From positions 1 to 64,000 of the forward strand of contig NZ_JBEBOY010000018.1 of the NCBI RefSeq assembly GCF_040396155.1: DNA of 64,000 bases. Reading direction: 5' to 3'. This stretch comes from Tissierella praeacuta_A (GTDB taxonomy: Bacteria; Bacillota; Clostridia; Tissierellales; Tissierellaceae). Made by a program: the position numbers and the translations under genes. Below are positions 55,050-63,684 of the stretch, in pieces; the stretch's first letter is position 1; every line of letters starts with the position of its first letter. The notes beneath the pieces are model-generated. The model did no database searches. It had not been told where the DNA came from and saw only the letters and a program-made list of their open reading frames with translations.

Positions 55050-56711
55050 TTAATCATAATAATCTACCATCTGCTCCATGACTATTCCTGATTCAAACTG
55101 TATCTCTAGCCTTTCTCCTTTGTTAACTTTAATGGTCTTAATTAATCTTCTAACTAACTCCTCATCAAACTCTCTTACTTGTGGTCTTACAGTCTTTAAG
55201 GTACTGTCCATTTCAGCTAGTCGCTCTTCGTAGCTTTCTGCCTGTTTCTTCTCCTGTACAAGTCTTAATTTTGCCTTTTTCAGCTCATTTATCTGTTCTG
55301 ATATCCTTTTGTATTCATCATCAAAATCTTCTGCCACAGCTCCTTGTTTTGCATTTTCTTCGATTAAGGTTAGCATTTCTTTTTGCAGAGATTCTATCTT
55401 CTCATCATATTCTGTAGGGATATCCTTTGTAGAGTATCCACCTATAACTCTGATGACATTCTCTCTAAATGCTCCTATAAAATCTCCATTGTTTTCTACT
55501 ACACTATTTATAGCTGTCATAATGATATCATGTAATGGTTCTTCTTTAAGGGTAGGTGAGTGCTTGCAAGTGGCTTTTGCACCATTTTTTAGCCTATTTT
55601 CACATCTCCATACCGCACTTTTTTGTCCATATTTTGACCAGACTTGTCTTCTGTATGGATGTCCACATTCGGCACATACTAAGATTTCTGTTAGTGCATA
55701 TTTGGAGCTGAATTTACTTTTTTCCTTTTTTGCCTTATTGGCTTTTCTTGTAACTGCCGATTTGTTGAGGCTGGCTCTTCTTGCCTTTTCTTCCTGTACT
55801 TTATAAAATAATTCCTTTGGTATAATTGCCTCATGATTATCTTCAATATAGTATTGGGGTACGATTCCGTTATTCTTTACTCGCTTCTTAGTTAAAAAAT
55901 CTACTGTATAGGTTTTTTGCAGCAGGGCATCTCCCATATATTTTTCATTGACTAGCATTTTTTCTATTACTCCAGGATGCCATGTGTCTTTCCCTGTGGC
56001 AGTTTTAATTTCATCTGCCTCTAGGGCTCTAGTAATCTCTAGTATACTGCTACCTTCTAAATACATTCTATAAATTCGTTTTACTATCTCTGCTTCTTCA
56101 GGTACTATGACCAGTTCTCCATCTTCATCTTTTGTATAACCCATGAATTTTTTATGATTGATTGAAATAATTCCATTTTCAAATCTTCTTGTTATTCCCC
56201 ATTTTGTATTTTCACTTAAGTTTCTACTTTCCTCTTGTGCTTGACTGCTTAGGATTGTAATTAATAATTCCCCTGTACCATCTAAGGTATTGATATTTTC
56301 CTTCTCAAAATATACGGCTATATTTTTTTCTTTTAGTTTTCTTATGGTTTGGAGGGAATCTACAGTGTTTCTTGCAAATCTGCTGACAGATTTTGTTAAA
56401 ACCATATCTATTTTTCCTGCCATACAGTCTTCTATCATGGCATTAAAATCATCTCTCTTTTTCGTATTCGTTGCTGATTTACCATCATCTGCATAAATCC
56501 CTGCATTTTTCCAGTTTGGATTATTTTTTATCTTCTCTGTATAGTAAGATACCTGAGCCTCATAACTTCCTTCCTGCTGTTCCAAGGTAGTACTAACTCT
56601 ACAGTAGGCTGCTACTCTTAGAACTTTTAACTCTGCCCTTATATTTCTATCATAAATTGGTTGTGCTGGTATAAAGGCTACTTTCTTTTTTGGCATTGCC
56701 ATTTCATTCAC
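55050..56711 (-). CDS. Large serine recombinase 3
   Basis: A 553-residue protein. The resolvase domain has LRVAAYCRVSTTLEQQEGSY with the catalytic Ser near residue 40, GKIDMVLTKSVSRFARNTVD near 92 and ITILSSQAQEESRNLSE. The recombinase domain follows (WHPGVIEKMLVNEKYMGDAL), then a zinc ribbon (ILVCAECGHPYRRQVWSKYG, WRCENR) and a coiled coil (LRLVQEKKQAESYEERLAEM). It would catalyse integration and excision of a conjugative or mobilisable element. It overlaps the end of recombinase 2 by eight bases. Its 3' end has a decayed duplicate at 49.0 kb. Confidence 0.93.
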   Translation of the reverse strand: MNEMAMPKKKVAFIPAQPIYDRNIRAELKVLRVAAYCRVSTTLEQQEGSYEAQVSYYTEKIKNNPNWKNAGIYADDGKSATNTKKRDDFNAMIEDCMAGKIDMVLTKSVSRFARNTVDSLQTIRKLKEKNIAVYFEKENINTLDGTGELLITILSSQAQEESRNLSENTKWGITRRFENGIISINHKKFMGYTKDEDGELVIVPEEAEIVKRIYRMYLEGSSILEITRALEADEIKTATGKDTWHPGVIEKMLVNEKYMGDALLQKTYTVDFLTKKRVKNNGIVPQYYIEDNHEAIIPKELFYKVQEEKARRASLNKSAVTRKANKAKKEKSKFSSKYALTEILVCAECGHPYRRQVWSKYGQKSAVWRCENRLKNGAKATCKHSPTLKEEPLHDIIMTAINSVVENNGDFIGAFRENVIRVIGGYSTKDIPTEYDEKIESLQKEMLTLIEENAKQGAVAEDFDDEYKRISEQINELKKAKLRLVQEKKQAESYEERLAEMDSTLKTVRPQVREFDEELVRRLIKTIKVNKGERLEIQFESGIVMEQMVDYYD

Positions 56712-57618
56712 CCTTTCTTATCTCATGTCCCTCCTCCACTATGATTCCATTTATATATTTCACTTGGATTTTTCCATCTTTATAAATGGTTATCTCTTTT
56801 ACTATATTTAGAAATAATTCTTCATCAAATTCTGTCAGTAGTTCTTTATCAAGAATTTCTTCTTTCATCTTCTTAGTCTTGTAATCATAATCATCTATTG
56901 TAGATATACTGTAGTAGACCTTTGCCCTTTTAAATATTAGCTCTGCTAGTTCCTTTGATGAAAATCGTTTTTCATCCTCTAACTCTTTGATTCGTTCCTC
57001 TATATTTTTAATTTCCACTGTCATCTTCGTTGGTTTTCTTTTCTTCTCCTTATCTAACATCCACATTCTTGATAGAACTTTATTTGTTGCTGATATAAAA
57101 ACATTCTTTATATCTTTTCCAGTTAGAAATAAGTTTCTGCAATGAACTCTATTCTGGTAGACGTATCTTTTGCATTTCCAGTTGCTCTTTTCTGATGGTC
57201 TTCCTGCATGTTCAATGTATTTGCGATAAATCTCCCCACATTCTCCACATTTTAATTTACTGGTAAATATGCTTTGATTTTTCCTTGTATTAATTTCAGG
57301 TGTTCTGGCTAATTTTTTATTTTTAGACTTTCTTTGTTGCTGTACTAATTCAAAGGTGCCCTTATCTATTATTTGAGGATACATACTATCTCCTAAATAT
57401 TTAGTATTTTCTAGTATCCTACCTACTGAGCCATGATTCCAATTAGGCTTATTATTTGCATTAAGAAATCCTGTGACCGTTAATTCCTTTGCTATGGTAA
57501 TCATAGATGCTCCCTTTAAATAGTCTTTAAATATTTTTTGTATTGTTTCTACTTTCTCAGCATTGGGCACTATTTTTCCATCTACTATTTTATAGCCTAT
57601 TGGCATACGTCTTTGCAT
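56704..57618 (-). CDS. Serine recombinase homologue 2, without catalytic domain
   Basis: About 304 residues from MQRRMPIGYKIVDGKIVPNA, after GAGGTG. It begins directly at the recombinase domain (WNHGSVGRILENTKYLGDSM), followed by a zinc ribbon (LKCGECGEIYRKYIEHAGRP, WKCKRYVY) and a coiled coil ending in INGIIVEEGHEI. The resolvase domain with the catalytic Ser is absent, and the preceding gene ends nine bases upstream, so there is no room for it. Short middle members of recombinase triplets are known from clostridial and streptococcal elements, which suggests a DNA-binding accessory rather than decay. Transcribed with the two full recombinases. Confidence 0.88.
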   Translation of the reverse strand: MQRRMPIGYKIVDGKIVPNAEKVETIQKIFKDYLKGASMITIAKELTVTGFLNANNKPNWNHGSVGRILENTKYLGDSMYPQIIDKGTFELVQQQRKSKNKKLARTPEINTRKNQSIFTSKLKCGECGEIYRKYIEHAGRPSEKSNWKCKRYVYQNRVHCRNLFLTGKDIKNVFISATNKVLSRMWMLDKEKKRKPTKMTVEIKNIEERIKELEDEKRFSSKELAELIFKRAKVYYSISTIDDYDYKTKKMKEEILDKELLTEFDEELFLNIVKEITIYKDGKIQVKYINGIIVEEGHEIRKGE

Positions 57619-57628
57619 ATCTAGCACC

Positions 57629-59218
57629 TCACTTTCCTTGATATTCTGTTAGTTCTAGATTATTAATAAGTCTGAATGTAACTTCATAATCTTTCTCTAT
57701 AATAATTTTATCTACTGTATGGATAAATAAATTTTCATCGTAGTCTTCTATGATTTCTGGATTGTATTTTATAAGGTCTAGTAATCGTAAAGTTCCTTCT
57801 ATCTCCTTTTCAAAACCGTTATTATCTAGTAGTTGGTTTCTCCTTTTCTTTGTCGCCTCTACTTCTACTGTCAGGGCATTTTGTCTTTCTATAAAAACAG
57901 CAGAGTCAATATACCCTTTCGATACCACTCTACTTAGGATATGACTCTGCTCTGTTAGTTCCATTATTTTATTGTTTAACTCCTTTATTTCTTCTTCCTG
58001 CTCTTCATTAGTTCTTAAGTCTTTTAAGGATTCAAGAAGTGGATGTAAGATATCTGTATAGTTGCTTACTAATTTGTTCCACATGGTAAGGAAGGCTTCT
58101 TTTATAATATCTTCCCTTACAGCTTTCATACTGCATTTATTAATATCTCTTATATGCTGAATACAGCACCACTGGACTTTCTCATAGGGTTTTCCTATAT
58201 AAATCTTTTGTCTACGGAGGGTACTTCCACATTCACTGCAGATAATCCTACTACTAAACTCATATCTATTTTGGTATTTTCCACTATCGTCTATGCCCAT
58301 TTGATTTCTTCGGTATTCATAAATCTCACGGACCAGCTGTCCTTCTTCTCTAGAGATAATAGGTTCATGATTATTTTCAATAAAATACTGAGGCAGTTCT
58401 CCTTTATTCACTTTTCTTTGAAAGGGAAGCACCTCAGTTGTATATGTCTTTTGTAATAATAAATCTCCTTCATATATGGGATTTTGTAAGATTTCTTTTA
58501 CTACACTATCCTGCCATTCTTCTGCTAATCTTATGGTTGGTATATTATCTTCATTTAATCCCCTAGCTATTACGTAGGAACCTTTACCATTCAGATACTC
58601 AGTGAAAATTCTTCGGACAACCTTAGCTTCATCTTCTTTAATTATCAGCTCCCCATCTTCATCCTTAGTATATCCATAGGCAGGAGTGCTTAATTTAAAT
58701 GTTCCATCTTCAAACCTTTTTCTAATTCCCCATTTATTATTGGTAGATATGGTTTCTGATTCTCCTTGGGCTATGGAGCTTAATATGGTTAGTAACATCT
58801 CACTTTTTTCTGATAAGGTATTGATATTTTCTTTCTCAAAATATACTCCTATTCCAAGTGCCTTTAATTTTCTTATGGCCTTGATGCTATCTACAGTATT
58901 TCTTGCGAATCTTGTGACTGATTTAGTAATAATCATATCAATCTTTCCATCTTCACAATCTTTTATCATCTGTAAAAACTCATCTCTCTTTTTAATCTGA
59001 GTACCACTTCTAGCTTCATCAGCATAAATCCCTGCATATTCCCAGTCATCTCTTTTTCCTATAAATTTCTTATAATAATCTACTTGAGCATGGAATGATC
59101 CTTGCTGGTCTATTGAATCTGTACTAACCCTTGCATAAGCACATACTCTTTTTTTAGGCTGTAATTCTAGTATGACTTTTTGGTGTACAGGTTCTATTTT
59201 CCTTACTTTCTTTGCCAT
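57629..59218 (-). CDS. Large serine recombinase 1
   Basis: About 529 residues from the ATG at 59216-59218, after GGAGGATAAAATT. Catalytic Ser in KKRVCAYARVSTDSIDQQGS near residue 30; ARSGTQIKKRDEFLQMIKDC, MIITKSVTRFARNTVDSIKA and LTILSSIAQGESETISTNNK complete the resolvase domain. The recombinase domain (WQDSVVKEILQNPIYEGDLL), zinc ribbon (RIICSECGSTLRRQKIYIGK) and coiled coil follow. First of three tandem recombinase genes, about 80 bases after the SHOCT-like peptide gene. It likely acts with recombinase 3 in integration and excision. Confidence 0.93.
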   Translation of the reverse strand: MAKKVRKIEPVHQKVILELQPKKRVCAYARVSTDSIDQQGSFHAQVDYYKKFIGKRDDWEYAGIYADEARSGTQIKKRDEFLQMIKDCEDGKIDMIITKSVTRFARNTVDSIKAIRKLKALGIGVYFEKENINTLSEKSEMLLTILSSIAQGESETISTNNKWGIRKRFEDGTFKLSTPAYGYTKDEDGELIIKEDEAKVVRRIFTEYLNGKGSYVIARGLNEDNIPTIRLAEEWQDSVVKEILQNPIYEGDLLLQKTYTTEVLPFQRKVNKGELPQYFIENNHEPIISREEGQLVREIYEYRRNQMGIDDSGKYQNRYEFSSRIICSECGSTLRRQKIYIGKPYEKVQWCCIQHIRDINKCSMKAVREDIIKEAFLTMWNKLVSNYTDILHPLLESLKDLRTNEEQEEEIKELNNKIMELTEQSHILSRVVSKGYIDSAVFIERQNALTVEVEATKKRRNQLLDNNGFEKEIEGTLRLLDLIKYNPEIIEDYDENLFIHTVDKIIIEKDYEVTFRLINNLELTEYQGK

Positions 59219-59298
59219 AATTTTATCCTCCTTTCTCCATATTTTACTTCCTGTTAGCAACATACACTACCACACTAAATTCAATATAGCTAGTGTTA

Positions 59299-59460
59299 TT
59301 ACACATATACTTCCCGAAGTTCTGGAGAAAAGGTCTGACGGTTTAATTCATCTATTCTTAAATATTCTTCATCAGTAATCATTCCCCTATTTAGTAATAT
59401 CTTTAATAATTTTAATGCCATTTTATATTCTACTTCCTTAGATAATTGTTCCTTTGTCAT
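59299..59460 (-). CDS. SHOCT-like small protein, 53 aa
   Basis: ATG at 59458-59460 after GGAGGAAGAGTA; product MTKEQLSKEVEYKMALKLLK followed by ILLNRGMITDEEYLRIDELN and a short tail. The L-L-x-x-G-x-I-T-x-E-E-Y pattern is that of SHOCT-type short helical domains. Similar small genes precede serine recombinases in conjugative elements. It is likely part of the recombinase operon, perhaps a regulator or directionality aid; function not shown. Confidence 0.7.
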   Translation of the reverse strand: MTKEQLSKEVEYKMALKLLKILLNRGMITDEEYLRIDELNRQTFSPELREVYV

Positions 59461-60133
59461 TACTCTTCCTCCATTCTATATACTTTTTTATGTAATTTCT
59501 TTTATATATTTCTATTTTTACTATCATAAATATCTTTTTTCTCATCTTCTTAATATCACAAAAATAGGGACCGCTTTATTTGGCAAAAACATATATAATA
59601 TCTTGCCTTAAATAGGCGATCCCCATTGCTTCTAATATTAAAATCATAAGATATTTAAAAGTATGTGTTGTACTTAGACACTACTATCCCCAACACATAA
59701 AGCCTTATAAAAGTAAAAGGCTTATAGGGCGATTTCATAAACTGAAGTTGGTTATTCTTCATCATAGGAATTTCACCTCCACCGGGATCTCCGCTGGCTG
59801 CCCCCATTGGGATGTCTGTGGCTGGGCAGAAGTATCATTATAGGCTGATAAGGTTATGGCGAACAATCTACCACAGATTATTTTCTGGAACAGATGGGTG
59901 CCGCTCTGCACCTTAGAAGGCCGACTTTTATACCAGCAGAAATAATATCTGCTTATACAGGTGGTCTTGGCGCATCTTCCATTGTCGCTTTTCCGTCTCT
60001 GGCTTATCAGCTAATGTATTTATGAAATCGGATATTTAATTTTCAAAGTACAACCTGTAAAATAAAAAACAGGGAAGAGGAAAATACCCCTTCACCTGTT
60101 TCCACATTTGAAGCCTGTTTTTGAAGTCTAAAT
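59461..60133. other. Intergenic region with a GC-richer foreign block
   Basis: About 670 bases. Positions 59780-60025 are visibly richer in G and C than their surroundings and carry open frames on both strands: minus, ending AQPQTSQWGQPAEIPVEVKF; plus, with TTDYFLEQMGAALHLRRPTF and GGLGASSIVAFPSLAYQLMY. Neither has a good start. It looks like an imported gene fragment. The rest must hold the promoter of the recombinase operon. AAGCCTTATAAAAGTAAAAG and GGCTTATAGGGCG form a possible hairpin near 59700. Confidence 0.45.
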
Positions 60134-60598
60134 TTAAAACTTTTTTATTTTTTCTTTTAATTTCTTTTTTGCAATGTCTATACTATACTTAACTGCACGT
60201 ATAGAACAGTTTTCCATTTTTGCAATTTCTTTTAGTGAAAATCCATAATCATAATATAAAAGTAATCTTTTTCTTTGAACATCAGGTAATTCCCCTATTG
60301 CTTTCCAAAATTCAGTTTTCATTTCTTTTTCTAGTATAATTTCTTCTATACCTTTTGACTTTTCAAAGATTCTTCTGCTAAGAGTTTCATCAGTAAGCTC
60401 TGAATGTTCTAGATTTCTTTCATCTGAACGAGTAAGATTCCTATCTCTTTTATTTAATTCAAATAAAGCAGAATAAATATCAAAGTTAATCTCTATCCTA
60501 TGAAGTACATAATTTCCGTCAAAAAATGAAACATAATATTGTTCTTTATCTATACCTCCAGTCTTTTCAAGAATGTAAGCATTCATAAAGTTTGCCAT
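60134..60598 (-). CDS. Mobile-element sigma-70-like factor
   Basis: A 154-residue protein. The first 45 residues (GNYVLHRIEINFDIYSALFE) are typical of conjugative-element sigma-like proteins. The C-terminal 65 residues form a region 4 helix-turn-helix: KAIGELPDVQRKRLLLYYDY and GFSLKEIAKMENCSIRAVKY, ending with SIDIAKKKLKEKIKKF. Such proteins control transfer or recombinase genes in elements of this type. It lies upstream of the SHOCT/recombinase operon and just downstream of a strong terminator, so it has its own promoter. Confidence 0.85.
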   Translation of the reverse strand: MANFMNAYILEKTGGIDKEQYYVSFFDGNYVLHRIEINFDIYSALFELNKRDRNLTRSDERNLEHSELTDETLSRRIFEKSKGIEEIILEKEMKTEFWKAIGELPDVQRKRLLLYYDYGFSLKEIAKMENCSIRAVKYSIDIAKKKLKEKIKKF

Positions 60599-60713
60599 TC
60601 GTATTCCTCCAATTTTTTCATTTTTGTTTAATTAGAAAAAATCAGAAGATCACGGATATCTAGCAATATAAGTTTCCCAACGCTTCATACTTCCCCCTTA
60701 TCTTTTGATAAAT

Positions 60714-60753
60714 AAAAAGCCGAGAATAACAAAATCGTTATTCTCGGCTTTTT
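60714..60753. terminator. Bidirectional terminator upstream of the sigma-like gene
   Basis: A 17-bp inverted repeat AAAAAGCCGAGAATAAC/GTTATTCTCGGCTTTTT with a six-base loop gives T runs on both strands. It insulates the sigma-like gene from transcription entering from the right. Confidence 0.9.
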
Positions 60754-61062
60754 AAATTCCTTATTATTTGAAAAAGTATAAAAATAGCCCCAACACTTTA
60801 TTTAAAATGTCAGAGCGCTTATTTTGTTTTATTCAATTTTTTATCTCATTTTTTCATTGTATTATATATAATCTAGGTAAGTACTTGTCTAAAATAAATA
60901 TGAGATTATATATATCATAATAAAGTTAAAGCAGATATCTAAAATTAGAATCTATTTTTAAATATATTTAAGGTTTTCCTCCACTTTAGTAAGTGTATAT
61001 TTCTTTTCTAAGAAGTAGGGTCCAATACGTTTTGGAAGGTGGTTCCTAAATTTATGTGGTAA

Positions 61063-61174
61063 TTAATATATTGTCACTGTATACGCTACCGCTGATTCGC
61101 CCCCTCGAACTTCATAAGCGCCATAAACTGCGACATAATAATATAAGTCTGCATCACTACTAGTTAAAATCCAT
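61063..61174 (-). pseudogene. Remnant of a secreted-protein C-terminus
   Basis: The minus strand reads WILTSSDADLYYYVAVYGAY and GGESAVAYTVTIY then stops, preceded by a stop codon a few bases upstream. The beta-rich pattern resembles the end of an extracellular domain. No start or ribosome site. Confidence 0.35.
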
Positions 61175-61463
61175 TATGCTTGTCCGACTTTATAGCACAT
61201 GGATATTAGGATAATCGCTTCTGCACACTTACTACATACAATGAAACAACTACATTGTATTAATTATAACATTATTGTTTTTTTGTGCGGGAAATTGCTA
61301 TAAACTATATATTTTAATGTCATGAACTAAGATTTTAATGCTGTAGTTTCTTTCTATTTCTGTTAATAAAGATTCTAAATATCCAAGTTTTATAAAATCT
61401 GAGTTCCTCTAGAAAATTAAAATGTAATCCATTCTGATTCATGCTATACATTATTTAAACAAT

Positions 61464-61501
61464 AAAAACTGAGAACAAAATAATTATTATTCTCAGTTTT
61501 T
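61464..61501. terminator. Bidirectional terminator near the DUF4179 gene end
   Basis: AAAAACTGAGAA/TTCTCAGTTTTT with a loop of about 14 bases. It is the nearest hairpin downstream of the DUF4179 gene on the minus strand, about 235 bases after its stop. Confidence 0.8.
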
Positions 61502-61735
61502 AAATGGATTCTTTATAAATATGTGTCATACAATATTATGGCCAAAACTTCATGTCATGCACTTCAAAAAAATGCAAATCTACATAGCCAATATGAAAGA
61601 CCAAGACATACAATCAAACCTATCCCCATAAAGATTTATTTTTCATATCTATTGATTTCAAAATCCCTTTCCTTCTATTTTATAAACTATCTTTATTTCA
61701 CATTTTTCAACGTCTTTCCCTTATGTGTATTATCT

Positions 61736-63049
61736 TCAAGGTCTTAATGGAATAATTACTTTGTCACATGTACTATAAACAGGAGCATAAAAAGTTATGT
61801 TAACTTTATCTTGTATATTTTTTATATTAGAAAGAATTATTTTGATATTCTCTTCTTCAGAAATTTGTGAATCTGCATCTCTATAAGGATCATCCCATAT
61901 AACTCTTACATCTTCCGCCATATATTCATTTAATTGATCTTTATTTACATCAGCTGAAACATTTTGTAATTTTAATTCATTAGTACCTTCTAAAGTTTTA
62001 CTAATAGTAAATTTTATCTTTTGTGCTTTCTCTTCTATTCTATAGTTGTTGTTCTCAGTGGTTCTATAATTAAATTTTTCATTATATTCATCCCATTCAG
62101 CATTACTAATTACTAATTCATTATCACCAAGGCTGAATTTAACAGGAAAAGAATCGTATTTACTTATATTCACATTAGAGCGTACATCGTTATCTGTAAT
62201 AAAGATATGTGGAATAACTAATTTAATCCCATTCTCCAATTTTTTATCAAAGTAAAGTGTATTTTCATTGTTATTATCTATACTATAAAATTTATTTCCT
62301 TTTGAATCTAAAAGATAAATATCCTTAAGTGGAAAAGATATGGATTTTACCTCATCAGAAGACTGTGATAATATACTGACTTCTAATTTATTTTCCACAT
62401 AACCTGTTACTACAGCAATATCTGCATTAATGTTTTGGATGGAAATATAGTTATGATTCTCAAGAGGAATTTCAGGCAGTTCAGTCATAATAACAGGTAT
62501 ATTAAATTTATCATAAACAATATTAAAATTATTTGTAACTTTTCGGAATTCATAAGTACATCGGGCGCTCCATTGATAGTCATCAAGATTTATAATTATG
62601 TCGCTTGATATAAGCTTTGCTTTATTATTTTCCTCATCTACTATAGTTATATATCTTTCTATTTCTTTTTCAATTGTTACATTGCCTTCCATTGTCAGTG
62701 TGACAGTCTTATCCTCATTGTAAGCAGTATTTACCTTTATGTATTTTTCTTTATCAGACATTTCTACCGAACCTAACAATCCATACACCTTATTTTCTCC
62801 ATCGTTGTGAAATATTTTATTTGTGCCTGGAAGATAACTGAATAGCTTTTGGGTAGCATAACTTATCTGCTCATTAAAAGCTAACAAAGACAGTATCATG
62901 ATAGGTAAGATAATAACTGCTACTGGTTTTAAGCGATTATGCTTATTTTTTCTGATTTTATACTGTATATTCCTTTTAGTGTTATCTGTAATTCTTATGC
63001 TTTTCATATTATTGTCTATGTAATCTTTTAGATTTTCAAGATTATTCAT
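61736..63049 (-). CDS. DUF4179 membrane protein, probable anti-sigma partner
   Basis: A 437-residue protein. The N-terminal 45 residues are cytoplasmic (LKDYIDNNMKSIRITDNTKR). One transmembrane helix follows (PVAVIILPIMILSLLAF, about 42-58). The extracellular part begins with the DUF4179 segment EQISYATQKLFSYLPGTNKI and continues as beta-rich sequence (YIKVNTAYNEDKTVTLTMEG). Its ATG overlaps the end of the ECF sigma gene by eight bases, so the pair is coupled. In such pairs the membrane protein holds the sigma factor inactive until an envelope signal arrives; this is inferred from family and position. Confidence 0.85.
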   Translation of the reverse strand: MNNLENLKDYIDNNMKSIRITDNTKRNIQYKIRKNKHNRLKPVAVIILPIMILSLLAFNEQISYATQKLFSYLPGTNKIFHNDGENKVYGLLGSVEMSDKEKYIKVNTAYNEDKTVTLTMEGNVTIEKEIERYITIVDEENNKAKLISSDIIINLDDYQWSARCTYEFRKVTNNFNIVYDKFNIPVIMTELPEIPLENHNYISIQNINADIAVVTGYVENKLEVSILSQSSDEVKSISFPLKDIYLLDSKGNKFYSIDNNNENTLYFDKKLENGIKLVIPHIFITDNDVRSNVNISKYDSFPVKFSLGDNELVISNAEWDEYNEKFNYRTTENNNYRIEEKAQKIKFTISKTLEGTNELKLQNVSADVNKDQLNEYMAEDVRVIWDDPYRDADSQISEEENIKIILSNIKNIQDKVNITFYAPVYSTCDKVIIPLRP

Positions 63050-63554
63050 AAATGATTCCTCCTAATTCATCCTTTAATAATTGCCTTGCTCTTGAGAGAC
63101 GGGTAAAAGCATTTGACTCCGAAATATCCAGAATTTGTGATATTTCATTAACTGATAATTGTTGATAATAATACATTAAAATAATTTCCTTATAGTTCTT
63201 TCTTAATTTCATTATAGAGTTGAACAACTCACTTTTTTCTAATTCGGCAAATATTTCTTTGTCGGAAACTTCCCCTTGAATAAACTCTTTATTTTCTAGT
63301 ATAACCTTTCTTTTCCATGGATTCCGCAGATAATTTTTACATGTATTAATACATATCTTTGTAATCCAAGTTTTTTCCGTTGAAAGCCCGTTGAAGCTAT
63401 GAAAACTCTTATAAACTTTTAAAAATGTGTCCTGACAAGCATCCTCCGCAAGTTGATAGTCTTTTAGATAAAGATAACATAGTCTCAGAATTTCCGTACC
63501 ATATTCATCAATTAAGCTATTGAAGTGCTCTTCAGTTAGTATTTTTCTGCCCAT
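63042..63554 (-). CDS. ECF-type RNA polymerase sigma factor
   Basis: A 170-residue sigma-70 family protein. Region 2 is LRLCYLYLKDYQLAEDACQD followed by TFLKVYKSFHSFNGLSTEKT and WITKICINTCKNYLRNPW. Region 4 is YYYQQLSVNEISQILDISES and NAFTRLSRARQLLKDELGG. No region 3 is present, as expected for ECF factors. It redirects RNA polymerase to a small stress or envelope regulon. It starts after GGAGG and is followed by the overlapping DUF4179 gene; a terminator lies about 80 bases upstream. Confidence 0.92.
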   Translation of the reverse strand: MGRKILTEEHFNSLIDEYGTEILRLCYLYLKDYQLAEDACQDTFLKVYKSFHSFNGLSTEKTWITKICINTCKNYLRNPWKRKVILENKEFIQGEVSDKEIFAELEKSELFNSIMKLRKNYKEIILMYYYQQLSVNEISQILDISESNAFTRLSRARQLLKDELGGIIYE

Positions 63555-63632
63555 TTCTACCCCTCCTTACTATATTAGACACTTCATTACCCGTAAACCT
63601 TACATTATTATTATAGAATTGAATATAAATGT

Positions 63633-63668
63633 AAAAATATCGTCAACAAAAGTGTTGACGATATTTTT
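63633..63668. terminator. Bidirectional terminator between the last two genes
   Basis: A 16-bp inverted repeat AAAAATATCGTCAACA/TGTTGACGATATTTTT with a four-base loop, just after the stop of the partial gene at the window edge. Confidence 0.9.
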
Positions 63669-63684
63669 GAGTAAACTTTTACCA

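Larger units (their letters stand above)
60599..61735. other. Intergenic region with terminators and a secreted-protein remnant
   Basis: About 1.1 kb without an intact gene. It contains two perfect terminators, a short decayed coding segment at 61063-61174 and otherwise AT-rich sequence. The boundary between island and chromosome probably falls here, but I cannot place it. Confidence 0.45.

Noticed and set aside
55050..59218. Three recombinase genes as fragments of one gene with frameshifts
   Set aside because: Each has its own ribosome site and the first and third have complete catalytic, recombinase and zinc-ribbon domains. They are separate genes.
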